NCBI RefSeq assembly: GCF_021155765.1
Contig: NC_060117.1
Span: forward strand, 1,586,001 to 1,650,000
DNA length: 64,000 nt
From: Diprion similis
Lineage: Eukaryota; Arthropoda; Insecta; Hymenoptera; Diprionidae
Reading direction: 5' to 3'
Part shown: one piece after another, positions 26,762-40,445 of the stretch
Position numbering within the stretch: the first letter of the stretch is position 1
Layout: the number at the start of each line of letters is the position of its first letter
Notes under the pieces: model-generated
Databases searched by the model: none
What the model was told of the DNA's origin: nothing
Seen by the model: only the letters and a program-made list of their open reading frames with translations
Program-made: the position numbers and the translations under genes

Positions 26762-29700
26762 ATGCGCCGTGACTTTTGCAGCGGGGGAAATGCCTGCGCC
26801 GTTGTGTGGGTGTTGATATTAACCGTCCAGATCTTCGCCTTGTTTTCATCGCATTCCGTTACAGCCGGTGAGTAGAATGTTCCAGGTTTGCCGATCGTCC
26901 GAAGAATCCACACAAGCATTCGTATAATTCGTCTGTAAGATTGAAAACACAGTCGCTGTATTAACTCAGTGTATAATAAATTGAATAAAATTTCTACATC
27001 TCTTTCAACCGGTAAAGGTTATTACAAAAGAATCATCAATATTTATACGACGCGTCCCTGTAACAATAAATAATTAATAATTCATCGACGATTGTTCAAT
27101 CCTAATTCAATATGAGCAGATGTTGAAATAACGAATTCTATTCCGTGATTCGAATTCAAGATTTTCATCGCGACGCAACAATCGCGTTACATATTGTGAT
27201 ATTATATACGAGCACACTGCATGCCTAAAGTTATGCAAGCTGTGCTAAATTTCTAAACCGACGTTGCATAAAGAAGAAGAATCCCTAAAAGTAAACGAAA
27301 GAATAAAAAACATGAACAATGAGCAATAACAGCATACCGTAACTATGAACAATGATAACAATAATGACTGTGCGCGGTATTAGAAAACGGACACTTTCTT
27401 TCCCTCTGCATACGGAAATGTGTAACATGTATAAACGAATGTGATTGACGCGTCCGCAAAACTATACTATATTGTTCATGCGAAAGTTTCGCGCTGTTCG
27501 CGAATTCGAAAAATCTCAACTCCACAAGTTTAAATTGGTGTTCACGTGCGATTCGAGGCTACAATAAGGAAATACCTTGTGCCATATAACTAAAGAGCGA
27601 CACAATGATCGTTTCGGTGATTAAATCATGTCGTTTCACTTCGATGGCTCGGTATTTCTATTATAAACAACGATTTAAATTCCAAACAAAGAACACAATC
27701 GCCGCTCCCTGATCTATTGTCCAATTAATTTCACAGCACGTAACGGTTCATATTGAGGATCCGTTAGCTGCCACGCCAATTGTCCGGCATTATGTAGATA
27801 TATAACAATAATTGTTCGTTCTACGAAAAAATATACCTAATCAAGTTTTATCTATCGCTCAAATCGTTCGCCCGTGTATGGAAAACGAAGAAAAAATTTT
27901 TGTGGGAATTTGACTACTGTAAAGAAAAAACAAACAAAAAAACTATAGAAAGAAAAACGATCAAGCCATTATACTTAATATGAGATAGCTTTTTAACCAC
28001 CTATTTTAACGTCAAACGCTCATTTGACGTGTGACAAGGATTTGATTTTCAAGGTACAAGTCTTGGTACGCGTATTTATCATCTGATCGTAATTTCCTTT
28101 CTAGCATCATCTTACAGATCATCCAATTTACCGTTTTCGCAGAGCACTCAGCGCTCCACGTGACGGGACGATGTCCGACGCTATTGAAGCAGAATATTTG
28201 CCCGGCGAGAGCTGCGGCCTGTAAAAGCGATCCGGAGTGCGCAGCTTCTGATGAAAGATGCTGCGACACAGCCTGCGGGAAGCGATGCGTCTCACCGGAG
28301 CTAACCGGGTGCCAGCAGGTGGCTCTGGCCGCGACGAGGAGGTCAAGGGCGCTGCGCCGTGGCTCGCCACCGCAGTTCATTCCGAAGTGCAACAACGTGA
28401 CCGGGGATTTTGAAGAAATTCAATGCGACGGAACGGGGAAATCCTGCTGGTGCGTCGACAACCTCGGTGGGGAAATTCCCGGCACCAGAGCTTCCACCAA
28501 GCAGCTGGTCAACTGCAGGAGTCCAAAACCATGCCCGGCACATAGCTGTCGGATGCTCTGCCCACTCGGATTTGAGGTAATAATTAGTAGCTCTGCAAGT
28601 TTAGAGGAAAAAAGTGGGTCAATTTAGGGAATTTGTAACTCTACTATCAGTTATTCAATTTGATTGTGGTTTGTTTTTGTTCAAAATTATATAATAATGT
28701 ATAGGTCACGATAAACTTTTCAAGGATTCTGGCTATTCCAAAATTGAAGTAAATCGGTCCAACCGTTTCTGAGACATCCCAAAATTCATCCGTTTCGCAA
28801 TCAAAAACCCATATTATTTTTAATATTTATTCATTAATTTCAATAAAAAAAATTCTCAAATGTTCTTGAAACTATAAATAATTAGGTCCTGAAACTCAAG
28901 TTGCTCTAAGTGTTTTTATTTTCTTTAAAAGAAATTCCTAAAATAGGTATCATTTTAGACCGTCCAAGCTGTGTTCCCCTGAAAAAAAGAGCGTGGACAA
29001 CCGCCCTTACTAGTAGTGGGAATTTTGAATGAGCTGGGTTATATTTCGGGGCGATACTCTGCTTCGACTGAGATACACGTTTTTCTGGCTTTCACTTCTC
29101 ATGATAACGTTTTTCCGTAGGTTGATACACGCACGGGTTGCCAGAAATGCGAGTGTAGAGATCCGTGCCGCGGAGTAACGTGTCCGGGTCCGAACCAGGC
29201 CTGCGAGCTGGTCGACGCACCCTGTGCGAGCCCGCCATGTCCACCGATCCCGAGCTGCCGCAGAGCAAAGTCTCTGTCGTCGGTTTGTCCGGCGGGCGAG
29301 CCGCTGCAGATAACCGATTCCCCGCGTCCATTCCTCTGCGGAAATACACCGGGTAAACCGAACTGTCCACCGCTCTACAGATGCCTCGTCGAGCCGAACC
29401 AGGAGTACGGAGTTTGTTGTCCCTCCAGCGTGAGCCTCAAGCGACCCGGATTCTGTCCCACCAAGGAAGCCCCCGTCTGCGGAGCCTTCTGTCAACATGA
29501 CCTGGAGTGTCCGACGCCCCAGAAGTGCTGCAACAGCAAACGCTGCGGCGGTGGTCATTGCGTCGCTCCTCAAGGGCTCAGTGCCTGCAATCAGCACAGA
29601 GTATTAGCCGAGCTTTTGAGCATTTCAGAGCGGCAAGGACGCGGCTACATTCCGCAGTGCGACGAAGGTGCGTTGCTTTAACCAATGCCTAGAGCGAATG

Positions 29701-32700
29701 GTTGACAAGATTGATTTTCAGACGTCTTGCACGCAGAGAATGAAAGAGAAGATTTTCCTCAAAAGTGCAGAAAAATAGGCACACGTCAGGTTGTTTGGTA
29801 AAATATATATCGTAAAGTGCACAATTTACTGTAGAGTAAAATCTGCTCAAAAGATTATTTTACATTTATAGTAAAAAATATAGTTGACATTGGTATTTTT
29901 TTTTTGTCAAATACCCTGATGTATCACTTTCTTCTTGCAATTTTGAGTAAAATCTTTTTCTTTTCTGCATGACTTAGGCAATAAACCCAGCCCCGGCTTT
30001 GCTCACAACAGACAAGTTTGATTACAGTTTTTCATTTTTTCATGCTCTAGGTGGAGATTTCAAATCTAAACAGTGCTCTCGCAACGGTTTAGTCTGCTGG
30101 TGCGTCGATCCGGCTGGCCGGAAGTTGTCGGGCTCGATGGGTCCGGCGGAGAAGGTGGATTGCAGAGCGTTGCCAAAGGCCAGATCGTTGTCGGCGATGT
30201 GTGCACCCCAGCAGTGCGCCCAGGTCTGCCAGTACGGTTTTAAAAGCGACCCAACGGGGTGCCCGACTTGCGAATGTGACAACGCATGCGAGGGGTGAGA
30301 AAAGCGGCTGGTTTACCCTTCTGATAGACATTCGCAACGGTTTCATGAAGTAAGAACACAACCTTTTCTCCCACGCAGATATCCCTGTCCCTCAGGACAG
30401 AGTTGCGTGCTGATTCGGGAAGCGGGCTGTCCGGATTTCCTTTGTCCAACGAAGCCGGAATGTAAACCGAAGAAGTCCTACGCCAGTCCTTGCACCACCG
30501 GCGCTCCTGTGACCGACGACGCGGGAAACGCGGTAACTTGTGCCGCAGATTCGGAGTGCCCAAACAACCACAAGTGCTCGATCGTTCCTGAAGCCGACCA
30601 ATCAGTTTGCTGCCCAGTCACGCAATCCCGGTTGAGACCCTCGACAAGTAAGTGCAGATCAGTTGTTTCCTGTTATCTGAAGCAGAAGAAGTGTAGGAGT
30701 TGTTATAAAATGTTCAGGCTGCGTGCGATGACAATTTTAAAAACCTTCAACACGTCTAAATCGTCTTTAGGATGATAAGTTTTGTTGCATTGAATGTCTT
30801 TTAGCCTTTCTTTTGTAGTATTTACACAGTTATGGAACATAATGATTCAAATAAAAAAGAAAAAAAACGAAAAGTTGCGCAAATCATTTTATGAAATTTA
30901 TCTTTCCAGTGTGCGAATACCTGAGAGATTTTTCTGAGCGTATGGAGGGAACGCGGGACGGAATGTCACTGGCATTGGCGGCACCGGAGTGTGAGGAGGA
31001 CGGTAGCTACAAGTCGTTGCAGTGCAGAAACGGTAGCTGTTCGTGCGTAAACAAGCGAGGAACAACGCTCCGGGAGTCGGTGACCGGTGTGTCGGAGTGC
31101 AAAGCGTTGGAGGAGTCGTTGGTCAGTTGTCCAGCCCTGAACTGTCCGCTGGATTGCAGCTACGGGTACTCGGTCGATTCCCGAGGTTGCGAGCGATGCG
31201 AGTGCCGCGAACCATGCAAGGAGGTGAGCTGCGGAGATGGGCAGTCTTGCGTGATGGTCGACGTGAACTGCGGCCGAGGTGAGCAGTGCCCACCGGTGCC
31301 GGCCTGCCTGACGGCGAAGGCTGGCCAGTGTCCGTACCTGGTTCCACGTTCCTCTAGCTGCGAGCTCAAGTGCGGCAACGACCAGGAATGCCAAGGCGCG
31401 GAAAAGTGCTGCTCCACGGGCTGCGGCACGCAGTGCGTCGCTCCCGTCGTTGCGACGGCCTGTCAGCACGCTCGTGCCCTGGCCGAGCACGCCGCCCGGG
31501 AATCTGGCGAGCCGGCACGTCGGCTCTACATCCCTAGGTGTGACTCCAACGGCGCTTTTGAGCCGGTACAGTGTCACGGAGGTCTCTGCTGGTGCGTCGA
31601 CGACGAGGGTCGGGAGGCGGCCGGCACCCGGGTGGTGGAGGGCGTCGTCCCGCGGTGCAACAAGCCTCTGCACTGCCCGGAAGTCGCCTGCACGCTCTCG
31701 TGCCCCGAGGGTCTAGCCCTGGACACGGCCTCCGGGTGTCCCGTCTGCGCCTGCCGCGATCCCTGTAAGGACGTCGCCTGTCGCGGCGAGGGCGAGGCTT
31801 GCCGCATGGTCGAGGTTGCTTGTAGCGCTCCTCCGTGTCCACCGGTCCCGGTCTGCCTTCCCAGGAAGGAGAACCCCTGCCCGAACGGGAAACCGCTTCT
31901 GGCCCCCAGCGGCGAGCCGGCGACCTGTGGACCTCGAGGATCGGCCTGCCCGTCATCGCACAAGTGCGAACTCTCACCCCTCGACGAGTACGCCGTCTGC
32001 TGTCCCAAACCCAGGGACGTCTGTTTCGAGGTGCCCCAGGAGATGTCCTGTCAGGGCAGAGAGGCCGGCGAGGCGGGACGTTGGTACTTCGATCCGGAAC
32101 GGAACGAGTGTCGGCAGAGATCGGGCTGCGTTGTCGGACACAACGACTTCGCAAGCAAGATGATGTGCGACGCGGTTTGCCCGGTTTTGTCGCAGTGCGA
32201 GAGGATCAGGGAGAGGAACTCCAGGGCCGCACAGCGGCTCAAACAGCCCACCTTCCTGCCCAGGTGCAACCCGGAGACCGGCGTCTGGGAGCCGATTCAA
32301 TGCCTCGATCACGTCGGGGTTTGCTGGTGCGTCGACAGGCATGGCGAGCCGATGAAGGGCTCGCTGACCAGGGAGGCTGAGCCCAAGTGCAACTTCAGGC
32401 AGGCCAGGAGGGGCCGTGGGCCACCGGATATAGACGCACTGATCAAGGAGTACATGGAGCACTCCCTTACGGAACCGGAAATCCACGCCAGAGGGACCAG
32501 GTGCCAGCGCATGAGGGAGGCTGGACACATTACCGCCATTTGCGACAAGTTCGGCAGATTTGAGCCCACTCAGTGCGCCGGGACGCATTGCTGGTGCGTG
32601 GATGAGGCCGGAAACCAGCTCAGCGAATCCGAACCGTTTCCTCAGGGGTCGAGGATCTGTCGTAAGTGTTCATAGCCAGTCGAAAAAAGGACGTACAAGT

Positions 32701-33679
32701 GCGTCGATCTAATTAGGAAATAGTCGCTGTGAAAACGCCTGACGTGAATGTGCCTCAAGGGTATCAACGCCGTTCCTGAAAACCAATTTATAGTAATATA
32801 TAGCGTTTATGAATTCGATTTTTAATTGTGGCATAGAATAATTGCGGGGTCTCGGCAAAGTGACAATATTTTACTAAGAACTAAGAAAATCAATTTTTGA
32901 CCAAACCTATTTTATTTGTTTTTCAGTGCCAACCCCGGTCGAGGCGGTGGAGGTAACGCTGCATTTTCCTGGACACTTTCAGCCCTCTGACGAGGCGAGA
33001 CTGATTATGGCGGCGGAGACGCTGCTGCGAAAACTGGGTGGTAATCTGCGGGACAAAATCGTTGCGGAGATAAAAGACGGCTCGGCTTCTCTCGGCTTCG
33101 AGATAACCGGACCGAACAAAGTGGACGTAGCGTTTCACCTGGAGGAGTTGACGAGGTCGCATAATTTGTCCCTGATCAACTCGACGGTCGATGCAACGGC
33201 GTCGCGATTCCGCCACAGGGCGGTTCCCCAATTTCCAAACGCCAGGATCGTCGCCCTGGAGCAGAGGGAAATAGTCACCGAGGTCAACTTGCCCTTCTAC
33301 CAGACGGCCACCGTTGTTCTCGGCGCCGCGAGTGCCTTCGTCATCTGCAGTCTCCTCATACTACTGATGATCTACCGGAGAAAGGTGAGTCGATCCCGAA
33401 AGCGGGACCGCGAAGTTAAAGAGTGGCATTAAGTTGCGGGGAGTCGACTGTAGTTCTCTTCTCGTTTTTCGGTTTCTTCATTTGCTTCGTCAAAACGTGT
33501 TGCAGATGAACGTGAAAGACCCGTCAAAGACGCTGCCTCTGGATCAGCGATTTTTGGCCCACAGCCATCAGCCGGTTTACGTTATTTCCGGGTTGGAAAA
33601 GGATGAGAAGGAGAAGGAAGCCGCACTGAGTCAACTTCACGAGGGTGTCAAGCTCTCGGAAACTGCTGCGCCCGCGTGA
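26762..33679 (+). CDS. Transmembrane mosaic protein with WAP, thyroglobulin type-1, antistasin-like and Kunitz-like domains
   Basis: Eight exons join in frame to 1327 residues: 26762-26867, 28143-28576, 29121-29667, 30051-30294, 30379-30647, 30910-32661, 32927-33384, 33506-33679. Exon 1 encodes a signal peptide (hydrophobic about 13-28). The ectoplasmic part is Cys-rich, repeating a WAP core, a thyroglobulin type-1 domain (CWCVD motif) and an antistasin-like module. I count six thyroglobulin domains (the third has CSCV instead of CWCV) and a Kunitz-like domain at about 905-956 whose Cys spacing is atypical (19 and 5 residues in the second and third gaps; Gln at the usual P1 position). A region of about 120 residues without cysteines (1119-1240, possibly SEA-like) precedes a membrane span (about 1244-1267) and a tail of about 60 residues. 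These families inhibit or bind proteases, so a surface protease regulator is plausible, but its target is unknown. The large exon 6 is much GC-richer than its surroundings. Confidence 0.88.
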
Positions 33680-34879
33680 GCCGTCGATCATCTCTGAGCT
33701 TTGATGCAGAAGCTGGAAAAGTTCGATCATGGATTATATTATTTATTCGGCGTAAAATTCTCGACAAAATCGTTCATATACTGTCGAGCTGAGACGAGAA
33801 TTCGCTTCTACATATACAATTCGCGCAAATCAAATCATCATGTATCGATAATTATAGATATTATACTCTCTTCAGGATCGCGCATTGCGTAAACTCATGG
33901 TTATTGAAATGAATAGAAGAAAATTAGTTCTATTCTGTGAGGCTAGGAATAGATTTTTTTTTCTCTTAGTGGATAAGAAAAGGTGTAAATATTAGACTGC
34001 ACTGTATTATCGCTAAACGTAATTTAAAATTTCTTCGCCGTTCGTTGTTACGTGCCTAAGACAGATCAGTTGGATTTAAGAGGACAAGGTTTCGGTTTTT
34101 CCGTTCTGAAACCCTGCTGATATGCAATATCGGTCAGACAATATTATTATGTAACATTCCAGTAGCAGGATTATTATATACACAAAAACGATCAACGAAC
34201 TTGAAGAAATACACAAGATCCTTACGTTTTCTATACATATATTCGAACACTGTGCAGTATTGAAACCGGAAACACCAGTGACGACATACCGCACGACGAT
34301 TTGAAAACGTATGGATCAGATGTCTAGCATAAAGTTGATGTAATTTATTTATTTGACTAACACTTCGATGATGATGTTCTAATAAATTTAGCTTTATTAA
34401 TTTACACGATGATTGCCTCGCTCTTATTGCCATTCATCTGCATCCAATCCTGTTCCTCCAAAGATCCTCATGTTTAAAAAAAACCGTCATTCCAGGGAAT
34501 ATTGATCGACCGTTAAATCGCGTTGCTTGGCGACAATATTGTACACATAAGCATGTGCGTCGTGTCTTGAAACCTGACGATTTCGCCACCGACGTCATTC
34601 AGCGGATACGATAATGCAAATTTGAAGCCACATTCACACCGGCGAATGTCAAAATTCTCACTGCCGAAGGATGGCTGTAATATTCAGCGAAAGATTCGCG
34701 GCCAGTTTTGATATGCAGTAAAGAATATCGAGCGAGGTAAGCGTCGCAGTTGAATGAAAGCTACAGGGTCAGTTATTCTGTAACTAAAACCACCGTCGAT
34801 CGGTGTTCTTCGTTTAAAAAATTCAACCGGCTTGAAAATAAGATTCGTTTTGAAACTGCGACACGTGTTTCTTTTTTAG
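33680..34879. other. Spacer between mosaic protein gene and SPATA7 homologue
   Basis: AT-rich, presumably the 3' untranslated region of the upstream gene followed by the SPATA7 promoter. A TTTCTTTTTTAG acceptor-like site ends at 34879, two bases before the proposed SPATA7 start codon, so an upstream exon, coding or not, may exist here. Confidence 0.45.
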
Positions 34880-37800
34880 AAATGACAAGATGTAACCGTT
34901 GCAACTATAACAATCGTCTGAAGAGCTCAGGTATGAGATTTGACTTTCGTTACACAAGGTATGATCGACCTCCGATCGACTAATTTGTGTACATCATCTG
35001 CTCGCACAGCTTACAACCCCTCGGGGCAGCGGCACGAGGTGCAATTGACGACGTACAACGCGATGACTAATCATCTTCGCAGAGTGCTGCTGGCGAAGAG
35101 CGTCGTGGACTGTGGAAAGGTCGACGGGGTCTCGAAGAAAAACCCAAGACGAGGGAGAACGTCAGCAAGGGGACGAGAGGTCCGGACGGCGAAGGAGTCT
35201 CTTTCGCAAAACGTCATCGACAGGCTCGCCTACGACACGAAATATCATCCCAATGTGCGTGCGCTTAAGGATCTGAAATTTGAAAATTCGCTTTACTACT
35301 AATCAAAGAGACGTCAGGAATTATCTAGGATGAATTTTGTAAATTCTCAGACAGGGTGTCTACTGTCAATGACGTATCCCGGTTATAGATTAATATTTTA
35401 AACGAAAATAGACATTCTTTCAGGACTCGGTTCAACCCAAGTTTAATAACAAAACTCACCTTCTTAAATGAAAATTAGATAAAAATTAGACATCAGATGT
35501 TTACGTCGTAAGTTGAAATAGTACAATTTTTCCTTGAGTTCAGTTTTGCTTAAACTTAATTTCCCTGACAGCTAGACGCCCTGGACTCACTATTACCGTT
35601 TCTTTCGTCTTTTATGATGCATATCATTACATATCGCTAAACATTCAGCTTTCAACTGACCGAAAAAACGATTATTTCTTACCAAAAGATTCCAGGAAGT
35701 TTATAGACTTCCAGCATTTGTGGGAAATATCGTATCGTCTTCTCTTCAGGTGGTAGCGAAGATGAGCTGGCGGCACGACACAATTTCCTCCAGATTTTTC
35801 TCCAGGGAGAGAAGCGATTGTTCAAATTCGCCCGATGCAAGCGACGATTCCAGTCTCCAGGACCATCGAGTTTCACCGAAACACTCCGAGGAAGATCTTT
35901 GCGCAATTTGTGCCGCTCGACTAACGTCACCAACTCCAAAACGATCAGAGGATTCAGGATCAGCGTTCCATGGTGGCGTCAAGGAGTCGAAAATTTGTCG
36001 CAATGCAATGCCACGGTAACTTTTCGCTGATCAAATTCGCAGCTAGATGACGAAGAAGTTACGTAGTTGACTAGTCGATTTCTGTCGGCAGCTTGACGTC
36101 CTCCTCACAAATATCCTGTCCCGAATCCCAAGAGTTCGAGGTTTGCATTCCCAGAGCAACGTCGAGCGTCACCTTCGAGGGGTTTTCCAGTAGCAGCGAG
36201 GTCTCGATGTACATTAATTTCGTCTACGACATGACCAAGGAGATAATGGACATGGGCTTCTACGCGGACGAGGATATCGAGGCGGTGTTCGAGCGGCATT
36301 TCGAGAAGAATTTGGGCCGATTGGACAAGGTAGCAGAGTAGCTTTTTCCCTTGTAGCGTTTTCTCTTGGCCATTACCTGCGAAAATATCATCGAGTCATT
36401 TAGGCAATCGGTAAATCATGATACGAGTGTAGAATAGAATGGAAACCTAGAATATATGTATTAGGGTGGTCCTTACGTGGGTAACGGACAAATTTCCGTC
36501 AAGTTTATAACGTAGTTTATAATATAAGTCACGCCTGCGTACAAGTGGAAGTATGTCCACCACTTTAGGAGACCAAATCTTGTTCTTCATGTAAATTATT
36601 TTGTAAATTTACTGATGTGGCAAGACATATTATTATTATTATATTACCATTTCATTCAGGAAAAAATGTTGCAAGAGATTAACTGTCTGAAAAAGGCTCT
36701 GAGCGTAAACTGCGAGTCCGAAAATGATGTGGAAGTCGATGCGGTAGTCAGCAGCTGCGAACGATTGCTTTGCTCGGCAACCAGCCTTCCCGGGACTTCC
36801 GGTGGCCTGAAGAATTTCAAGGAGAGGGCAAAGCCGTCAGCGAAGCGAGACCCAGTCTCAGGCATGAAGGTCGGATCTTCGCTATCTGTGGAAAATAAAT
36901 CTGCAGATATTATCGTTACTCAAGAGGACGTGATGAATACTTTGTTGGACATGGATTTGAAACCCGACAAGGCGAAGGAGATCTATAAGACTTTGAAGAA
37001 CAGGAGTAAGGAGCTAACCTTCGGACAGGTATTGAATCTGAGCAATCCGGAACTAGAATACCGTGATGCAAAAAAATGAAGCCCGGTATCGTTTCTTTGG
37101 TGCAAAATATTCTAAACACAATACGCACTGCTGCATGTTTGCACAGCGATATCACAGTTGCGCACTTATAAAACTATTGTAATTAATAAACGAGTTTTTA
37201 AGAATCGAATTTGGTTTACGCTCATTATCTAAATGCATGAAACGAGGTATCATATTTTGGGATACCGTGTGATTCCCCGCGGTGATGAAATTATTTTCTG
37301 ATTACGTAGAGCAGAGATTGGAACAGTGGCAATAATACTCAGCCGAGGGCTTACAGTTTGCTTAGCCAACCGCAGCCAAGGTACAAAATTTTAACGGATA
37401 TTAATAAACGAATCTTGATATTGGTCAGAATATTTGGTAACAAATTTTTCAGCCTTCCAATTAAGCCAGCATTGCCTAACGCGGAAGCATCTCGAATCTG
37501 TAATTCAAAGATACGTGAGAACAGGTTGCTCGATGATCGATGCAGTGCTACTGATGAAGGAGCGGGAATAGAAGCAGCTTGTGCGGTTGACAAAAAAGCT
37601 GCCGCTGCCTCGGTCGCTGCAGAGCTTGAAACAAAGGAAAGTACAGGTATTGAATCAAGTTTCAATATCCAAGCGGTTCGTAATGTATCGAACCATCTTT
37701 GAACCGTCCGATACGCATTGTATTGAAATAAATCTGTTTTTGACGACTTTGTCATTTAGAGAGTAAAGATTAGCAGTATTTGGGGCATCGTAAAACAACA

Positions 37801-38009
37801 ATACTTGAAAGTATTTACCAAAGAAAATGTTTCTAGATGATAGTCGATTGGGGCCAAAATGCACAAAGCAAAGACTTCTCAACGTCGACTTTGACCTCGC
37901 TGATGACTCAAAGGCCATCGAGCTGCCCACGGAAATAGAATCTGAATCTACTCAGGATGCGAAAAGTCGTTTCGATTCTGGCCAACCGTTAATCCTGGAA
38001 GATAAATGA
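34880..38009 (+). CDS. SPATA7: Spermatogenesis-associated protein 7 homologue
   Basis: Vertebrate SPATA7 is a connecting-cilium protein of photoreceptors that works with RPGRIP1. Core exons: 34882-34930, 35010-35254, 35750-36015, 36092-36329, then 36660 onward. Two family signatures are seen: an N-terminal block TNHLRRVLLAKSVVDCG (human proteins have a similar HYNKILSAKAAVDCS) and a C-terminal block with FVYDMTKEIMDMGFY...VFERHFEKN, matching the conserved SPATA7 helix pair. Reading exon 5 to the stop at 37079 gives 405 residues. Splicing from CAG|GTATTG at 37029 through 37343-37380, 37453-37646 and 37837-38009 also stays in phase at every join and gives 523 residues. I cannot tell which form is main. 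The initiator is uncertain because an acceptor-like site ends at 34879; an upstream coding exon would change the N-terminus. Confidence 0.75.
37029..37342 (+). other. Alternative intron or 3' end of the SPATA7 homologue
   Basis: If spliced, the reading frame continues in phase 0 to 37343. If retained, translation stops at 37077-37079 and an AATAAA signal follows near 37184. Both readings are structurally sound, suggesting two isoforms with different C-termini. Confidence 0.45.
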
Positions 38010-40445
38010 ATTAGAGAAGAATACTGAGTTCCGGTACATTGCTTTAAGTGAATATCAACCCACCTTTAATCCGGTATTACTAATAGATCAAAGACAGAAA
38101 TGTCGCGGCAAGATTTGTTCCAGATTATGTTAATTAACATAATCGTTGGAATGAAATTAGTAGATTAACAGAATAGTAGAGCACTAGACCTAATGTCCTT
38201 AATCTATGAATTAAAGAGAAATAGATAAATGTAAAAATGAGACATGTACAAGATACTTGGATATTTATTACATCGCAATTGTAGTATTCATTACGAATGA
38301 TACATTGTAATTCACGTACATACGTATATATTGCAGGCTCACAATGTTACATTACATAATACCTATTACCAAAAATGCCTGCGCTGTATGCGTGTAGCGT
38401 GAAACGTAGAGAAACAGAAGCAAAATTATATAAAAACAACCGCAAACAAAAAAAAAAAAAAAAAAAATGTAAATTAACGAAAAGAACGGCCAAAGAAATA
38501 TTCTTTGCTTGACTTACTAATTATTGGTATCTCGCTTGGTACGTTTTAATGGATATTCAACAGCAATAAAATATATACAGTGAAAAAATATATGTCAACA
38601 CGCATCATATTATTTTTGTATTCTTTGTGACTGAACGAAGCCAACGGCTGTTGTCACGTAACTGTATCCACGCATGGTATACACGGTGGTATAATCATCT
38701 GTTTTACGTATAAGTACGTACATGCCTACATAGTACTTACGATAAGTTTGAAAATAATATTATACAGAGACAGAAGAAACGAATACAGAATATTGTACAC
38801 AAGATTAGGTGGGTGATATATAAGGTATCGTTCCGAATATAAGTCGATGCTCTTTGTCATTGACAGCAGCCTGCCAAAACCGTCGTCGTTTTGTACGCAG
38901 ACTCATCTTACATGCTGGTAACTAATAGAAATACCCTAAAATACTGTCTTAGAACTGAGGATCGTCTTATACTGGGAAAAATACGGTATATAATTTTTTT
39001 TTTTTTTTTTTTTTTTCAAATAGTATTAATCTAACGTACACATTTTACCTACAAGTGTTGTATGTGAATATATGTATGTGTATTATTCTAAAATAAACCG
39101 TTAAAAAAATAGAATATAAATATATATACGATTTTTTTTTTTATTAATATTTTTTTTCTTTTCTTTTTTCTTCTTTTTTGAAAATATCTATATACATATT
39201 ATATTCTCTTTCTTTCTTTACGCTTCTTAACAAAATTTGCCGCATTTTCTCGTTTTGATCTTCTTCTTCTTCTTCTTCTTCTTCTCTCTCTCTACTTTGC
39301 CTCAATCTTTACGGCAATATTAAGCGACGCACGTATTAAGCGTGCTCCTGTCTTTGTACATACATGTATTAATATATCTAAATTATCTACGATTTATCTT
39401 CAAGTGAATTGTTTTTCTGGAGTTAAATAGGAGTCGATATGGTTCGTTCGATTTTCTATAATTACCATTACCGACTAACAATGACAATAACAATAGTAAT
39501 AATATTTCAACGACGTTTGTAATTTACGTACGAATATCCATCCATTTACTCTACGCTGCAACTGGGTCGGTTGATCACGTCATAAGGGGGCGAAGCGGAA
39601 ATGAATAGAAAATACCGGGAAGTGGTAAGAAAATAAAAATAAAATAAGTATCGAATGACGAGGGAAAGAAAGAGAAAAAAGAAAGTACGACCAGCCTACT
39701 CTACAACCTAAGACAATTGAATCATTCTGAGACTTACGTTGCTGGAGAAAACGTATCGCAAAGTGTTAGTTTTATAAATGAATTAATCGACGATGAATCA
39801 AGTACCTATGTTATACGTATATTATAAGAAATTTATAATTAATAACAGTCTAGTATTGCAGTCTACCAAATCGTTCGTTGGTTCTGGCTCTGGTTAGAAA
39901 AGATCCCGATCTCCGAGTTGACTAACGTCTATTGTAAGAATCGAACTTGCGCAAGCCAAGACCTTGAAACAACACTACGAACGTGTTCAAGGATTTGAAA
40001 ACAGATTTTTTACAACTCTTCGAAGAACACTTTGTACATTCTATAGCGATGCATTTAAATACCTAATCATCTGCTTTAGTGGAAAAAGAGAAAGAAAAAC
40101 AAGGTAGTAATAATAAAAAAAAACTAGAATAAGTTCTACAATAAGATATCGATGTTTCAAAGTATCGTCGAAACATCATTTCTTCGATATTTCATTTACT
40201 TTTCCCCTTCACCCTTTAAGATAGCTAGTCCAAATTACTGCTTCCGCGGGTGAGAATAGTAATGATAATATGAATAAAAGTATCTACGAACGGTTAAATT
40301 CGTAAAGTGACAAGACGAAGTGCCAGACGTTTTTAGGAGGGGTTCTCTATGCGAAATTAGCTAAATTAAGTCTCGTAACTTTATAATATATCTCTACTGA
40401 GAATTGAGACATGACACGTGTCTCGAAGAACGATCTATCCTCCCA
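38010..40445. other. Convergent intergenic region rich in A/T runs
   Basis: Lies between the 3' ends of the SPATA7 homologue (plus) and NANP (minus), so it should contain both 3' untranslated regions. It holds an A-run near 38450-38467, a T-run near 38994-39016 and a (CTT)n run near 39260-39285. No gene is recognised. Confidence 0.5.

Noticed and set aside
28650-29000. Possible transposon remnant in an intron of the mosaic protein gene
   Set aside because: The text resembles common insect repeat remnants, but I could find neither inverted ends nor a target duplication.
30966-32588. Several long frames on both strands within exon 6 of the mosaic protein gene
   Set aside because: Shadows caused by high GC; only the plus-strand frame keeps the Cys patterns of WAP and thyroglobulin domains.
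36465-36600. Possible MITE starting AGGGTGGTCC in a SPATA7 intron
   Set aside because: No matching inverted terminus was found downstream.
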